A DNA stretch of 64,000 nucleotides. It comes from Brachionus plicatilis (lineage: Eukaryota; Rotifera; Eurotatoria; Ploima; Brachionidae). The position numbers and the translations under genes were made by a program. How positions within the stretch are numbered: the stretch's first letter is position 1; the number at the start of each line of letters is the position of its first letter. The DNA lies in assembly GCA_010279815.1 (NCBI GenBank), contig QEOQ01000226.1:895679-959678 (forward strand). The letters run 5' to 3'. This document shows, one piece after another, positions 10,317 to 21,974 of this stretch. The notes beneath the pieces were generated by a model. The model did not search any database. It saw only the letters and a list, made by a program, of their open reading frames with translations, and was not told where the DNA came from.

Positions 10317-13300
10317 CTTAAATAAGAAAAAAAGTAACAAAAAAATTATTTTCTAAATTTCCATTTTGTGCTATGTGGTAAAAAATGCCTAAGTAAAAAC
10401 CAACTAGAATTATAGTCAATTTATTTTGTTAATACTTATTTTGTTTTCGAAGTTGATTTTTACCAAACAATTAACTATTATCAATTTTTTAAAAAAACTA
10501 ATTTTTTGATTTTTTTTTTCAAAGAAAAAGATTTTTTTTTATTTTAATAAAGACGCATTACGATTCTATTTCGCAAATTTTGAATAAAATTTTTAATTTT
10601 CCAGATTTTTTATAAAATACCCCAAATAATTTTAATGACAACTGATCAGCAGATTTTCCCTAATTGTGCAAAATTTACACTTGTTAATTGAATAATATTC
10701 TATTTACATTAAAGTTATACTAAATAAATTACGGATGGTCCAAAAATTAAGAAAATACCATTTATTTATACATATTGATTATATTGATCATAAGCTTTTG
10801 CTTTTTTCTCAATTTTTTTTGTTAATAACTGAGATTGACATTTTCTATTACTCATTTATTGGACATTAAATAAATAAATAAATAAATTATTGGACATTCT
10901 CGGATACAAAAATATTTTTTCTCGCATATTGTTAAAATAATTTTATTGTATAAAAAATATTAAAATTAGTATCATTAATATTGGTACCTCAAAATTTTGC
11001 ATCTTTTATAATAAAAAAATCAAAGTTTATATTGAATAAAAGATAAATTTCAATGTTTGAAAAATTAGAAAGGTCAATGAAATAAAAAAGATTTTCTTAA
11101 TAAAATTTTAATCAATAAATTTGTGTTGTTATCAGCTGATATCACTGGTCATATGATTGGTATCATTTTATAGATTGAGATATAGGCTTAATCAAACAAA
11201 ATAATTTCAACTTTAAATTTTTGCTTATGTTCTTTGATCCAAAGCTAATACTGCCAAGAGTTATAATTCGGTACAATTAAACAATCAAATAATAAAATAA
11301 TATAATTATTCAATTTTCATTAATTAATCTAAAAATAAAATAATTTTGAATAAATACGCTAATTAAATTTAACTGATTGTTCAAAATTTAAACTTATTCA
11401 AATTAATTTTGCACCAAATAAAATTTAAAAGCATTTAACTAACAATCCACAAAGACTTCAATTTGACTCAAGATTATATTTTTATTTCAATGAATGATTA
11501 AATAAAAAAAAATTGTAAATCAAAGCTTAGCTTAATAGTAATAGTTTCGTATAAAAAATAGTGTCTAAAAAGAAAAACACTGGACAATACCTTTAATTTT
11601 AGAATGCTCTTTTGCCTGTTTTAACTCATTCTTAGAAACTAATATTAAAAGAATATGAGTTATTTAAAACGTCTGGTTTGTTCTAAAACTAAGATAATAG
11701 TCTAATTTATTCCAAATATTTTCTTTCCTTTTCTTTAATTTATTTATTTAAAAATAAATTTTGGGCTGAATGATAACAAATTGAAGTAAAAACATTTTAA
11801 ATATTAATTCAAAATAAAATTTAATTACAAAAAACAATTTCTAAAATTTAAAAAAATAATTTAATTTCCTATTTGAATAAAAATAGAATAAAAATTCAAA
11901 TATTTTTCAAAATTTAAACATGTTTACAAAAATGTCACTTAATTGCCTTTTAACATTTATTTTAATCTTTATTTATTATTTTCAAAGTTTATTTTGAGTC
12001 ACAAGTCATTAACTCTCAAGCTAGTGACTTAAAGTTTTTTTTTTATATTCCAGTCGGCCAAAAATGCATTTGACCATTAAAACAGTCACATTAATTTTGA
12101 CTTTTATATCTCGATTTTTTATTTAATTTAAAAAAAAATATTTTTGCATGAAAAAATAATTTTTGTTTCATATTTTTAATTATTTAAGGTTCAATTATTT
12201 TTTGAAAATTCAGTTCCTTGCATTTTGATACCATTAACTTTTGAATAAGGCTTTGAAAAAGATAATATGAGAAGTATGAAGCAACTCTTTAAAATATTTA
12301 AATATTCAAAATTATTTATTTTATTTAAAAAAAAATTATTTAGGCTGAGCTTGGACCGGTTGGAATGGAGACATAGTCCTTCCCTTCAGATTTAATAATT
12401 TGGATTTAATAAAATATTAAAATAATTTAATATTTTTTGTAAAAAATTTTCAAAAAAAATTTAAAAAATAAACAAAAAAAAGCCATACTTGAATTAATTT
12501 AAATAATTATCAAAAAATTAAAATTTTGTTACAGAATACATACCTGCTACTATAAAAAAGGCCACTAATATAAATTACTCAAATAAATTTAAATTTCTAA
12601 CTGATGAAATGCTTTAAAATCTCTGTTTTTTTAAATTGCCTTCAATTGGCTGTATCTAAGGCATTGTGAATTTTGGAACAAAGAACAAAAAGAAAAATTT
12701 TAAAAAGAAATAAATTTTTTACTATGAGTCTAAAAATTGTTCTGCTAAATGTATCAGCTGATTCAAACTTTGTACCACTCAAATTTAGTCTATGCAAAAA
12801 AAATGCAAGACTTCAAAGGGCATTGTGAAATTTTAGTACAAAAATTTTCTAATTGAGCAAAAATGGATCTGCAAAGAGTACAATATTGTACAAATTTTTA
12901 CAAAAGAATTTTTGTCTATAGCTCAACTTCGAGTCATCAAGATTAACGCAAATTAGGCATCTTGAAGTTGATGATCAATTCAATATATCATTTCAATTCA
13001 CAGAGTTTATCATTTGATATTAAAATTAATCTTTGAATTAATTGAAAAATTTTTAATGTAACATGCTTTACATGTTATGTAGATTAAAGAAAATAAATAA
13101 TTAAAATAATATTTTCTAAATCCATTAATAAAATCGATATTTGAATCTAAATTTTTTTAAATTGATTTTTTGTAGAGTTAATTTTGAAATTTTTTATTTC
13201 AAAAGTATTTGTATTTAGCACTCAAAATTAAATTTAAATTTAAAAATGAATTTAAAATATTAAAATTTCAAATAAAATGAAAAGATCAATCTTTTCTACA

Positions 13301-16300
13301 AATATTTTTGGAAAAGATTTTTTTTATTTTTTAAATCTACATAACATGTAAAGCATTTTACATTAAAAATTTTTAATTAATTCAAAGATTAATTTTAATA
13401 TCAAATGATAAACTCTGTGAATTAAAATGATATATTGAATTGATCATCAACTTCAAGATGCCGCAATTTATTATTTTTAAAATACTTTAAGAATTTTCTA
13501 ATAAAGTCATAATATTATTAAAAATTGTAGTCAGAGGGAACACATTTTTATCAATAGAGTAGTAAATGGGTTGAACAAACTTCCTGTGGAAGTGATCAAT
13601 CTGCAAAGCCAATCAAGCCTATGCAGGTTCGGAAATTATCTACGATAGTTGAGTAATTATTTTTGGTTTGATTTGTATTATTATTGGTGATAAAAACTAT
13701 TATTTTGGTTGAAATAAATATTTTTTTGGTTTAAAATAATTAATAAATTTGGTGAAAAAATAATATTTTTTTTGGTGAAATAAAATTGTTTTGGTGATTT
13801 ATTTTGGTGAAGTATTTAATAATGAACATATTTTTTGGTAGCAGCTAATTATATTCTTTCGTATCTAATTTTAATTATGAAAAAAGATAAATTATTTGAG
13901 AAAAAAGATATTTATTTTTATAAGCATATATTTGTTTTTTGGTAGCAGCTAATTGAATCACATGCAAAAATAACCAATTTCAATGATACAGTGCCGTTTT
14001 GACAAGTGGATTTCTGGTAATTTTACGTAAAAATTAGTAAAAATAAAAAGGCCAAAAAAAAGCTCAATTTTTTGAATTTTTTATTATTTTCCATTTTTAC
14101 CTAAATTTACGTAAAAATTATTAAATAATAGTAAAAAAAAATAAACTTTTGGTAAAATATAAACATATAAATAGGAACTAATTTTTTCAAAATTTATTAT
14201 AAAATAATAAAAAATTCAAAAATTGAGCTTTTTTTGGCCTTTTCATTTTTACTAATTTTTACGTAAATTAACGTAAAATTACCAGAAATCCGCTTGTCAT
14301 GCTACTTGATCAGTTTTACTTAGAGGAACAGGTGTGAATGTCATTTTATTCTTTATTTCAAAAAGGCAATGTGAAATTTTAGTACAAAAATTACAGTACA
14401 AATAGTAAAAACTTTATAATTTTTTTTCTAATTGTGCAAAAATGGTTCTGCAAAAAGTACAATATTGTACAAATTTTGTACAAAAGAATTCCAAGCTCTG
14501 CAAAAACTCTGCAATTTTCTGTAAAATGCACACCATCAAAAAATCCTTGATTAAACTATGCAATAAATTGCAGAGTTTTTGCAGAGTTTTTGCAGAGCTT
14601 GGAATTCTTTTGTACAAAATTTGTACAATATTGTACTTTTTGCAGAACCATTTTTGCACAATTAGAAAAAAAATTATAAAGTTTTTTCTATTTGTACTGT
14701 AATTTTTGTACTAAAATTTCACATTGCCTTCAAAAATTTTCTTGTAATTAAATTAAATGTTATCTTTTAATTAACAACATTTATATACTGAAGAATAAAA
14801 TTATCTGCTAATCAATTTATTTTGCTACTAAGAAAAATAATTTTCTACAATATTTTTATCTACTAAAAATTAGATACTATAAAATATAATTAGCTGCTAC
14901 CAAAAAACTAAGCCATTTAATAATTATTTGGTGAAGTAGAAATTTAGTGCCATATTGAAAATTCAATATCATTGATATTTAGTTATAACAGACCCTTTTT
15001 TTTTTTTTTGATGATGATAGAATTGATTTGAAAAACAAGTTGATTTTCAATGAAGAAAGAAAGCTAATGTATGACTTGAGAAATAAAGATCTTCTTTTTG
15101 AACCTGGGATAAAGTCAAAATATGGAACCAATACATTTGAGTATATCTACTCAAGTCTGATAAACAAATTTGTAATTTTTAAAAAGGACTTAAGCTTCAA
15201 CCACTTTAAATTGTCAATTTTTAATAATATTAATTTAATTTATGCAAAAACACTTAGTTTTTTTTCAAAATTTGATTTAAAATTGAAAACATTATATTTT
15301 GAAATTTAAACTTTTTTTTACATTTATTTTTATTTTAATTTGTAATTATTAAATTTATTTGAATAAAGAAAAGTTTGATCAGGTCATCATTATTAGCTAC
15401 CTAATAGTGTTGATGATGGGCACTAGCCTTATGATTAGACTTAATTTTCTTAATTTTCTTCTTTTAATTTACTAAGAGACTAATTCAAATGAATAAATAG
15501 TTAAATATAAAAAAAAAAGAAAAAAGAAAAAGTTCTCACTTGATTGCTTGGCTGTTTTTTAACATTTCCGATCACAAGTCCATTCTGAGTGACTTTGTTC
15601 AAATTGAAAAATCTGGACAACTGTTTGTTCTTGGCAAACAATTTATTGGGCGCCGAATAAGGCCTATTTAGCACACTGAGAATCTTTTGATTTAAATCCA
15701 GACTGTGCGCATCGCTGGCCAACACATCACATGGAGCCAGTTGAGCACTCGGCTCAGCCACAATGGCGTAACCAGGAATAGCGGGCTGGAGCACATTTTG
15801 AGCGAGCAAAAACCCATAGTCCAACAACTGATTGGGATTGGCGCGCAGCAGCTTCTGCAAGTTGACCTTGTCGGCCGGCTTAGACAAACTAAGCTCGACA
15901 GTCGAGCCGTCTATGCTCGTGCCATTCAGCCTGTTAATGCAGTCGATGGCCTGTTCTCTTTCTTTAAAGTGAACAAACGCAAAGTCCTTGACCTTTTTGA
16001 CTCTGTCAATGGCGCCCTCTGTGGTCGCTTTCTCAAACTCGCTCTTGATCGTGTGCTCGGTGGTGGTCAGCATCAAATTTCTCACATAGACCACTTTGAC
16101 CGTGGCCATCACGTCCTCGTCCACCTCAGGTTCGGGCTCGGCCCAGTCGACCGCAATCGGCTGGCCGAATATCTGCACCCGATTGGGAATGAGCTTGCGT
16201 CGGGCGATGGCAGCCGCCCGATGACTCGAATACTGCACAAAAGCAAAGCCCCTGTTCTTGGTCTTGTCATGAGCACTTGGATACACGATCACATTGAGCA

Positions 16301-16805
16301 CGTCATCGGTCACTTTTCTCATCTCGTCCAGTATTTCCTCGCGTTTCTTGTTCTTGGGTATGCCGCCCACAAACAATCGGCAATTGTCCACACTGCGGCA
16401 CACACCGATCATCTTTGCCTTTCTGATCTCAAAGTTGTTCAGTTGGTCGACACATTTGCGTGCGTGCTCCCTGCACGTGTACATGACAAAGCCGTAGCCG
16501 CGGTTGAAGCCCGAGTACTCCATCATGAGACGGAACTCGTAGAGGGGTCCGATGCGCTCGAGCACGGGCACCAGCTCGTCCTCGAAGCAGTCGCGCGGTA
16601 TCTTGCCGATGAAGGCCTCGCAGCCCCGGTCCGGCACTGGCCGCCCGGCCCAGTCCGGCGGCGGTCCGTACCTGCGCTGCCCGTTCTCCTGGCTCAGCGG
16701 GTAGCCGGTGCGGCCGATGAGCGCGTTTATGGCCTGGATGTTCGCATGCGGGTTGTTCTGGATGAGCTCAAAGCCCGCCTCCTCTGGCTTATTATCCGAT
16801 GTCAT
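9639..16805 (-). CDS. A1CF/RBM46/RBM47-type RNA-binding protein (3 RRMs + C-terminal dsRBD)
   Basis: Exons on the minus strand: 16805-15540 (422 codons), 10316-10110 and 10055-9639; phases agree (0, then 0), giving 629 residues if no further exon lies in the long intron. The first exon encodes three RRMs, at about 63-136 ([15 protein letters not shown]), 142-221 ([15 protein letters not shown]) and 237-309 (VVYVRNL, FAFVHF), with the linker [13 protein letters not shown] that marks this family. The last two exons encode the dsRBD seen in A1CF and DND1 ([20 protein letters not shown], then [10 protein letters not shown]). Family members bind AU-rich mRNA and A1CF is the cofactor of APOBEC1; RBM46/47 regulate mRNA stability and splicing. 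Nuclear/cytoplasmic location is inferred. The RRM exon is markedly G+C rich. I cannot say which of the three paralogues this matches. The last codons could instead splice on at the GTAATA near 9650. Confidence 0.88.
10317..12300. other. Proximal part of the long A1CF-like intron
   Basis: Highly A+T-rich sequence with simple repeats such as (AAAT)n near 10868. No coding signal or RNA gene recognised. Confidence 0.4.
12310..12390 (-). mobile_element. LINE-like 3' tail, family C
   Basis: Read on the minus strand, the segment shows GGAAGGACTATGTCTCCATT and then CCAACCGG, followed by an AAATAAAATAAATAATT tail. A second copy lies at 56460-56545 on the plus strand with the same order of words and an AAATAAATAAATAAA tail. 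Shared core plus simple A-rich tail suggests retrotransposon 3' ends, truncated at the 5' side. Confidence 0.5.
12826..12920. repeat. Truncated copy of the 14363-14730 hairpin element
   Basis: GGCATTGTGAAATTTTAGTA at 12829 continues through TTCTAATTG, GCAAAAATGG and GTACAATATTGTACAA, matching the left arm of the hairpin element at 14363 with a short internal deletion. The right arm is absent. Confidence 0.6.
12957..13462. mobile_element. Foldback MITE with about 125-bp TIRs and a near-perfect 8-bp target duplication (copy 1)
   Basis: Left end GGCATCTTGAAGTTGATG and right end CATCAACTTCAAGATGCC are complementary and the pairing continues inward for about 125 bp to the ACATAACATGTAAAGC region. 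Flanks are GCAAATTA and GCAATTTA, an 8-bp duplication with one difference. Similar flank sequence without the insert is present near 20799-20870. A second copy is at 48469. No ORF. An 8-bp duplication is typical of hAT, P and Merlin superfamilies; the GGC terminus does not decide among them. Confidence 0.85.
13650..13960. repeat. Degenerate TTTTGGTGAAATAAA repeat
   Basis: Words of the form TTTTGGTGAAATAA recur irregularly at least seven times. GGTAGCAGCTAATT appears at about 13846 and 13934 and, inverted, near 14890, so this may be the left side of a larger inverted arrangement bracketing the two foldbacks that follow. Confidence 0.45.
14009..14302. mobile_element. Foldback element, ACGTAA family
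   Basis: Left arm GACAAGTGGATTTCTGGTAA at 14009 pairs with TTACCAGAAATCCGCTTGTC ending near 14300; the pairing extends through TTTTACGTAAAAATTAGTAA and a GGCCAAAAAAAAGCTCAATT block. The arms are about 95 bp with an A+T-rich loop. No ORF. Confidence 0.75.
14363..14730. mobile_element. 368-bp near-perfect hairpin element
   Basis: Almost the whole segment is one palindrome. Left arm AAGGCAATGTGAAATTTTAG pairs with CTAAAATTTCACATTGCCTT ending at 14730; inner parts include GTACAATATTGTACAAATTT and GCTCTGCAAAAACTCTGCAA with their complements, around a loop near 14540. Possible 5-bp flank repeat TCAAA. Open frames on both strands here are mirror images of the palindrome and are not genes. Confidence 0.85.
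15010..15445 (+). mobile_element. 5'-truncated LINE, family B (copy 1)
   Basis: Reading on the plus strand gives the C-terminal end of the ORF ([19 protein letters not shown] ... [12 protein letters not shown] ... [15 protein letters not shown]) then a short 3' region ending in the hairpin GGTCATCATTATTAGC ... GATGATGGGCACTAGCC. The same order is seen at 20181-20630. It lies in the long intron of the A1CF-like gene, opposite to that gene's direction. Confidence 0.75.
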
Positions 16806-17640
16806 TCTAAATAAATAAATTTTTTTGTTTCTCTCTCTCTCTCTTTTTTTGGTCAGGTACTTTTTTATTTTTAAATAAGAAATTTTATTTTCGGCTTGAT
16901 AATGATGCGTTTAGCATTAATTTAAACAAAGATGATTAATTTAATGGCAATGTATCTCAGACAGACAAATAGACAGACAGACAAGCCGGGTCAGTAACGT
17001 GAACTGGCTACAAGACCCTTTTTTTTTTTTTTTTTCTTCTTTTTAGTTTTAGTGATAAGCCGGTGGATTTTGTTGGCCTGTGTTTGATTGGAGTTGAAGT
17101 TTTGTCAATTTATGATTTTTGAAGTATTTTAATTAGATTTGGGCTGAAATGTTATCTCTATCTGTGGTCGCGATTTGGTTGTTAAGGACTTTAGTTGTTG
17201 TTGTTGAAATTTTATCAACAAAAAGAACAAAATTTTATGTATTTAGATAACATTTTAAAGCAACCGAAACACTAGAGATAACAGCGCTAATAAAAATTTT
17301 CAAGCATAAAAACGAGATAAATTTAAATTAGCTTTTAATGTTAGAGTTGAATTTAAATTTTTTTTTGCTTTTTATCTTTAGTTAAAGCTACATTAATAAA
17401 TTAGAATGAATTTTAATGCTATTTGTGAAGCGATAAATTGTGAGCTTTAATTTATGCCCAAATAATAAAATAAAGATTAATCAAGTTTTTTTTTTTACCT
17501 TTTTTTTATTTTTCATTTTTTTCAAATAGGTTTTTTGATATTTAGATTTTTTGTGTCTAAAAATAAATTTTTATCAGAAAAAAAATTTCGTCCAAATTAG
17601 TTCAAATTTTATTGGGGTTTTTTAAGTTTTATTTAAAAAA
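16806..17640. other. 5' flank of the A1CF-like gene with simple repeats
   Basis: Contains (CT)n at 16835-16850, (GACA)n at 16960-16985, a T-run of about 18 near 17020 and GTT repeats near 17198. This would hold the promoter and 5' leader of the minus-strand gene, but no TATA box or start site can be chosen. Confidence 0.35.
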
Positions 17641-17644
17641 AATA

Positions 17645-17795
17645 CAGGTTAATCACCTTGTCCGTCTTGATCTTTAGTTTGCTCAATATTCGCTCATTCA
17701 TTAAATACTTAGTGACACTTTGCCTCACCTCTTGTGACTGTATCAGACCTATTTTTCAGACTCGGAGGCATCCAGTTTCACAATCATATAAATTT
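17645..17795 (-). pseudogene. Unidentified coding-like patch
   Basis: On the minus strand the frame reads IGLIQSQEVRQSVTKYLMN and then ERILSKLKIKTDKVINLY, with an overlapping MIVKLDASESEK in another frame. Base composition is less A+T rich than the surroundings, and the residue mix is protein-like with a probable donor GGTGATT after KTDK. It could be an orphan exon or a remnant; no family recognised. Confidence 0.25.
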
Positions 17796-18009
17796 TATTA
17801 AGATTTTTTATTTATTCGATTCTATTGGAACAAAATAATAATTTGATTGGAACAAAAAAATAACTATAAATTAAAAATTAACAAATAAAAATAAGAAGAA
17901 AACATATTGAATAGTTGAATTACATATCTAATTAGTTTCACATTTTTTACATACATTTTGAATTTAATTGTTGATAATCCTTGAAGATCTTTGATATTTT
18001 TTGGGTAAA

Positions 18010-18900
18010 AAGTTTCAAGGTTAATCAACAGGCTAGTGCCCTTATCTATTGAATATACTGATTAACTCTTCATTTATTTCAAATAAATTCATTAAAATAT
18101 AATATATCAAAATGTTTTTATATAAAAAGATTATAAAAAAAATAGAAAAATTTAATTAATTTAATTATATGATTTGTAAAAGTTTTTGTAAACCAATTTA
18201 AATTTATCAAAAATTTTAATTGATTTAAGATAAATAATATTTAGATTATTTAAATATAGATTTTTTGAAATGATTGAAGGATAAACATAAACGATCAATA
18301 ACAAAATTATTAATTAATTTTGGAAAAAAATCATAAAAAAGTTGGCTCTCCAAACTTTTTTTGTTTTTGGAACAATTAAATTATTTTTATTTCTTAAATT
18401 GTATTTAAGGTTTCTCATTTTGTTTTCTTTTAAACTTTCTTTTAATAAAATAGGATCATTGTCCAGTTTAAATATTTTAAAACCAAAGTTAAGGAGTCTA
18501 GATAAAATTCTGTGTTGGAACCAAAATAATCCATATTTCTCAAGAAAGTTATTTATATCGTTGTGTTCAAAATTTGAAAAGTCAAATTTAAACAGCTTAA
18601 ACAAGGCAGAATAAAAAAGATTAAAAAGTTTCTGTGTTGTTGATTTTGGAAAGTATACTCCCAGCGTTAGCGCATAGTCTCTCGAATGGAAGAATAAATG
18701 TCTTAAAAAATTGCATTTTTACAAAATTAAAACATTCTTTTTATATTTTTTGGCAAAATTTAAACCACTATCTAAGGTAACTCCCAATAATTTAAACTCG
18801 TCAACAACTTGAACAATTTTATTTAAAATGACAATGCTTTTTGGTAATATAAGTTTCTTGTTCGTCACAAACGTCCAGTTTTAAATTGTCAATTTTGATA
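18010..18900 (-). mobile_element. LINE, family B, 5'-truncated and frame-broken (copy 2)
   Basis: Minus-strand readings give VDEFKLLGVTLDSGLNF, then LRHLFFHSRDYAL, then LFKLFKFDFSNFEHN and the LKYNLRNKNNLIVPKTKK tail, the RT thumb and C-terminus of a LINE. The 3' end has TTAATCAG ... GGGCACTAGCCTG ... TTGATTAACC, the family 3' stem-loop, at about 18010-18070. Stops and frame changes show it is dead. Confidence 0.7.
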
Positions 18901-19039
18901 AATTACTTTCTGATAAAAATAAAATATCTCTAGTCGTATTATAAAATAATATTCAATTGATATCTTATTTGATTTAATTTGTTAAATTGAAATTAAATCA
19001 AATAAAGCGGTTCTAATAAAATCGTAACTCCAACCGGCC

Positions 19040-19540
19040 ATGTCGGCCAATATTTTATTTTACCCTGACTTGTTTTTTTAGTAACAAGTTAAAGTAAAAG
19101 TCATCAACACTATGTTAAATTGAAAATAAAATTGAGACTTACCTCTCAGTCAGCCGACCTGTCCGAGCATCATGAAAAATTTTTAATCAGAAAATGATTT
19201 TTTTTAATTTTATTATTTTTAAAAAATTAAAATTTTTTGATTTTGTATTTCTTAGTTTTTACTCAAATTGTTATTTTTTAAAGCAAAAAAAAATTAAATA
19301 ATTGAATCATTGAAAAAATAAATCAAAGTAGTTTGTTTAAATTGATCATTATTTTTTTACTTAAAATCTGAATATTTTTTGTCACAAGCGCTTATTCGAT
19401 TTAAGTCATTTAACTTGAATTTTTTATTTTTTTCAGATTTAATTCAATTTTATTTTCAATTAAATTAAATCTTGATGACTTTTACTTTAACTTGTGACTA
19501 AAAAAAACAAGTCAGGTTAAAACAAAATATTGGCCAACTT
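19040..19540. mobile_element. Foldback element with about 65-bp TIRs
   Basis: Left arm TTGGCCAATATTTT type sequence then CCTGACTTGTTTTTTTAGT at 19046-19110 pairs with ACTAAAAAAAACAAGTCAGG and AAAATATTGGCCAA at 19470-19536, with AAGTAAAAGTCATCAA/TTGATGACTTTTACTT innermost. The loop is A+T rich, without ORFs. Confidence 0.7.
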
Positions 19541-19559
19541 TTTTTAGATCAATAAAAAA

Positions 19560-20630
19560 AGTTGCTAGGATAAATTCGCTAGATCAGGCTTTATATCAAA
19601 AAACTCATATACTCTTGGGTTGTCTAATGCATAAAGATTTGCCATATTTCAGAATTTTCTTGCAATTTTAGCATAAAAGTCTTCACGTTCATTGAATGCA
19701 AAAAAAATCTCCCCATCATATTATGTGATCATCATGAAATCTCACGATAGTTTAAAAATCAATTGGTCAAAAACACATGTAATGTTTGTTCATGAAAAAA
19801 CATAATAAACTCCAGAGTTTGTCACATTAAATGGTCATCAAATAAAAGTTGTTAGTGAATTCAAAGTGTTGTGGTTAGTTTTGATAAGTTAAATTTCAAA
19901 AAATATGTTTCAAATTTGTGTTCTACTGTGAATAAAAGACTTTTTTGTATTTCTGATCTTTTCTTTTTGTTTACTGTAAAAATTCAATTTTTCAAAACTT
20001 TTATTCTACCTCACTTTGATTATTGTTGCTCTTTAATTGGTAACCTTACAAAAGAATCAATTCAAAAATTATCTGACTATTATTATTTTTGTTTACATCA
20101 ACTTTTTAAATTTAAATTTAATTTAAATAATTTAATTTGAATATGGGTTATTTTCATTTCAACACAAATTCTTATCCAGAATGCTAAATTTCGCATTCAA
20201 AACTTTTGATGACGGGAGAATTGATCTCAAAAGCAAACTGATTCCAATTGAAGCAAGATGTCTAAGTTATGAACTGAGAAATAAAGAGTTATTTATTGAA
20301 ACAAGTTTAAAATCAAAATATGGTGCAAAAACATTTGAATACCCTTATTCAAGACTTATCAACAAGTTGGTAATTATTAAGAAAGAGTTAAATATTAACT
20401 ACTTTAAATCATCAATTTTTAATAATATTTATATAATTTATGCAAAAACAATATGTTTTTTTACAAAATTTGATTTAAAATTAAAAACATTATATTTTGA
20501 ATTTGTGTTTAAATTTTATTTCGATTTATAATTTATAATTATTTGAATAAATGAAGTTTTGATCAGGTCATCATTATTAGTTACCTTTTAATGTTGATTA
20601 TGGGCACTAGCCTTGTGATTAGACTTGGAA
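19560..20630 (+). mobile_element. LINE, family B, 5'-truncated (copy 3)
   Basis: RT palm/thumb pieces (LKINWSKTHVMF; FILPHFDYCCSLIGN) are followed by the C-terminal region (LSYELRNKELFIETSLKSKY; FEYPYSRLINKLVIIKKEL) and the 3' hairpin near 20557-20620 with GGGCACTAGCCTTGTG. Frameshifts separate the parts. DYCCSLI is the usual LINE motif after the RT palm. Confidence 0.75.
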
Positions 20631-21689
20631 TCAAATTAAAAATGACAGGAAAAAATGCTTTGATTGTAGTTTATAAATAGGCGGAAATTTTCGTGATCTT
20701 CAGTTAAATATAATTTTCCTAGGATCATTACATTACATAAATGGAACAGCAAGAAAATTTGAAAACTGGAGAAAAAATTGACTTTGGGATCTCTGAATTT
20801 CGAGTCATAACGATTAAAACAATTTATTATTAATACTTTAAGAATTTTCTAGTCATAATATTCACCTTGAAAAAAAGATTGAGAAGTTTTTGGACTTTCG
20901 GAAAAAAAGACCAGAGTTGGAATTTTTTTTTTAAAGTAAAATAAAAGTCTTTGTCTCGGACTTAAGAAAAAAAAATAAATACAGACTTGTGACTTTTAAC
21001 AACTCTGATTAGTAACTATTGGAAGGAAGAAAAAATAAAAAAAGGAAATAATACTAGAAAATTCTATCCATTTAAAACGATCATCTTTTTATTACAAAAT
21101 TAAAGCAAATTATGACGATGTCTAAAAAAAATCTTTAATAGATTAAAGACTATTTTATGTGATATATTATCAACATTATTTTTGTTCTCCATTTTATATA
21201 ATAATAATTATCGAAATTAAAAATTTAACATTCTTTTCACATATTACTCAAATCCTTATTTTTGTCTTATATTTATATTCATTTTATACTTACAAATTTT
21301 TTTTACATCGCCCAGACTTGTATAAAAGTCAGGAAAAAAAATCTTAACAAGTTTAAAAACAAATAGTTTGACTTGGACTTGAAAATAAATTTTTTTCAAA
21401 AATAACAAGTCTTGACTTGTTACAAAAATATGAAAATTACACGTCATATATTTTTTTATATTTTTCATATATTTTTTAATATTCTTTAACTTGTCTAATT
21501 TATTTCAAAAAATTTTTAAGCACAAATTTTTTTGTTTTTTATTAATAAATTCACTTAAAAAGTGTTTCACAATTATGTAAATTGTTTAAATCATGTTTCA
21601 ATATTTACACTGAAAAAGAAATTTAAACAAATAACAAAAAACTTTTATCAAATACCTATAACAAATAATTTTTTCTACAGTTTTTCATT
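20631..21689. other. A+T-rich stretch with ACTTG/CAAGT repeat words
   Basis: Words CTTGACTTG, ACTTGTGACTT and AGTCTTTGTCTCGGACTT recur, as in the Helitron introns and at 27602 and 63700. A possible unoccupied relative of the MITE site at 12957 lies at 20799-20870. No gene recognised. Confidence 0.4.
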
Positions 21690-21890
21690 TTTTTTATAAA
21701 AAATTAAAGAAAAAAGCAAAAAGATAAAAAAGAAAAAAAAAATTTTAACTATGTTCCATAAATCTACAATATGACAGTGTTTTCCATTTTTGTCACTTTT
21801 AAGATACCAAAAATGACCTTTAATTTCACCATCGTTTATTTTTTTCTTAATTTCTGCTAAATCTTCAAAAGTTGAATGAAGCTCAAACAA
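21675..21890 (-). pseudogene. Small unidentified ORF fragment
   Basis: About 50 residues on the minus strand (STFEDLAEIKKKINDGEIKG, then HFWYLKSDKNGKHCHIVDLW) look protein-like, followed by a low-complexity Phe-rich run to the stop. There is no ATG at the upstream end, so it is a fragment or an exon. The layout resembles the start of a transposase zinc finger, but I cannot name a family. Confidence 0.3.
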
Positions 21891-21974
21891 GATGTTTTGC
21901 TCCTTTTACACTTTGTTGGTTTGGGAATTCTTCGGCGTCGGCCAGAGTCTGATCATCCGGGTTTAAAACAACGC

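Noticed and set aside
14414..14702. Overlapping ORFs on both strands
   Set aside because: Both are produced by the long palindrome at 14363-14730 and mirror each other.
15705..16814. 369-codon plus-strand ORF
   Set aside because: It is the antisense shadow of the G+C-rich RRM exon; the minus-strand reading contains clear RRM motifs and the plus-strand reading has none.
20921..21008. Small CAGAGTTG...CAACTCTG element
   Set aside because: Ends look like hAT termini, but flanks do not form an 8-bp duplication and the span is too short to be confident.
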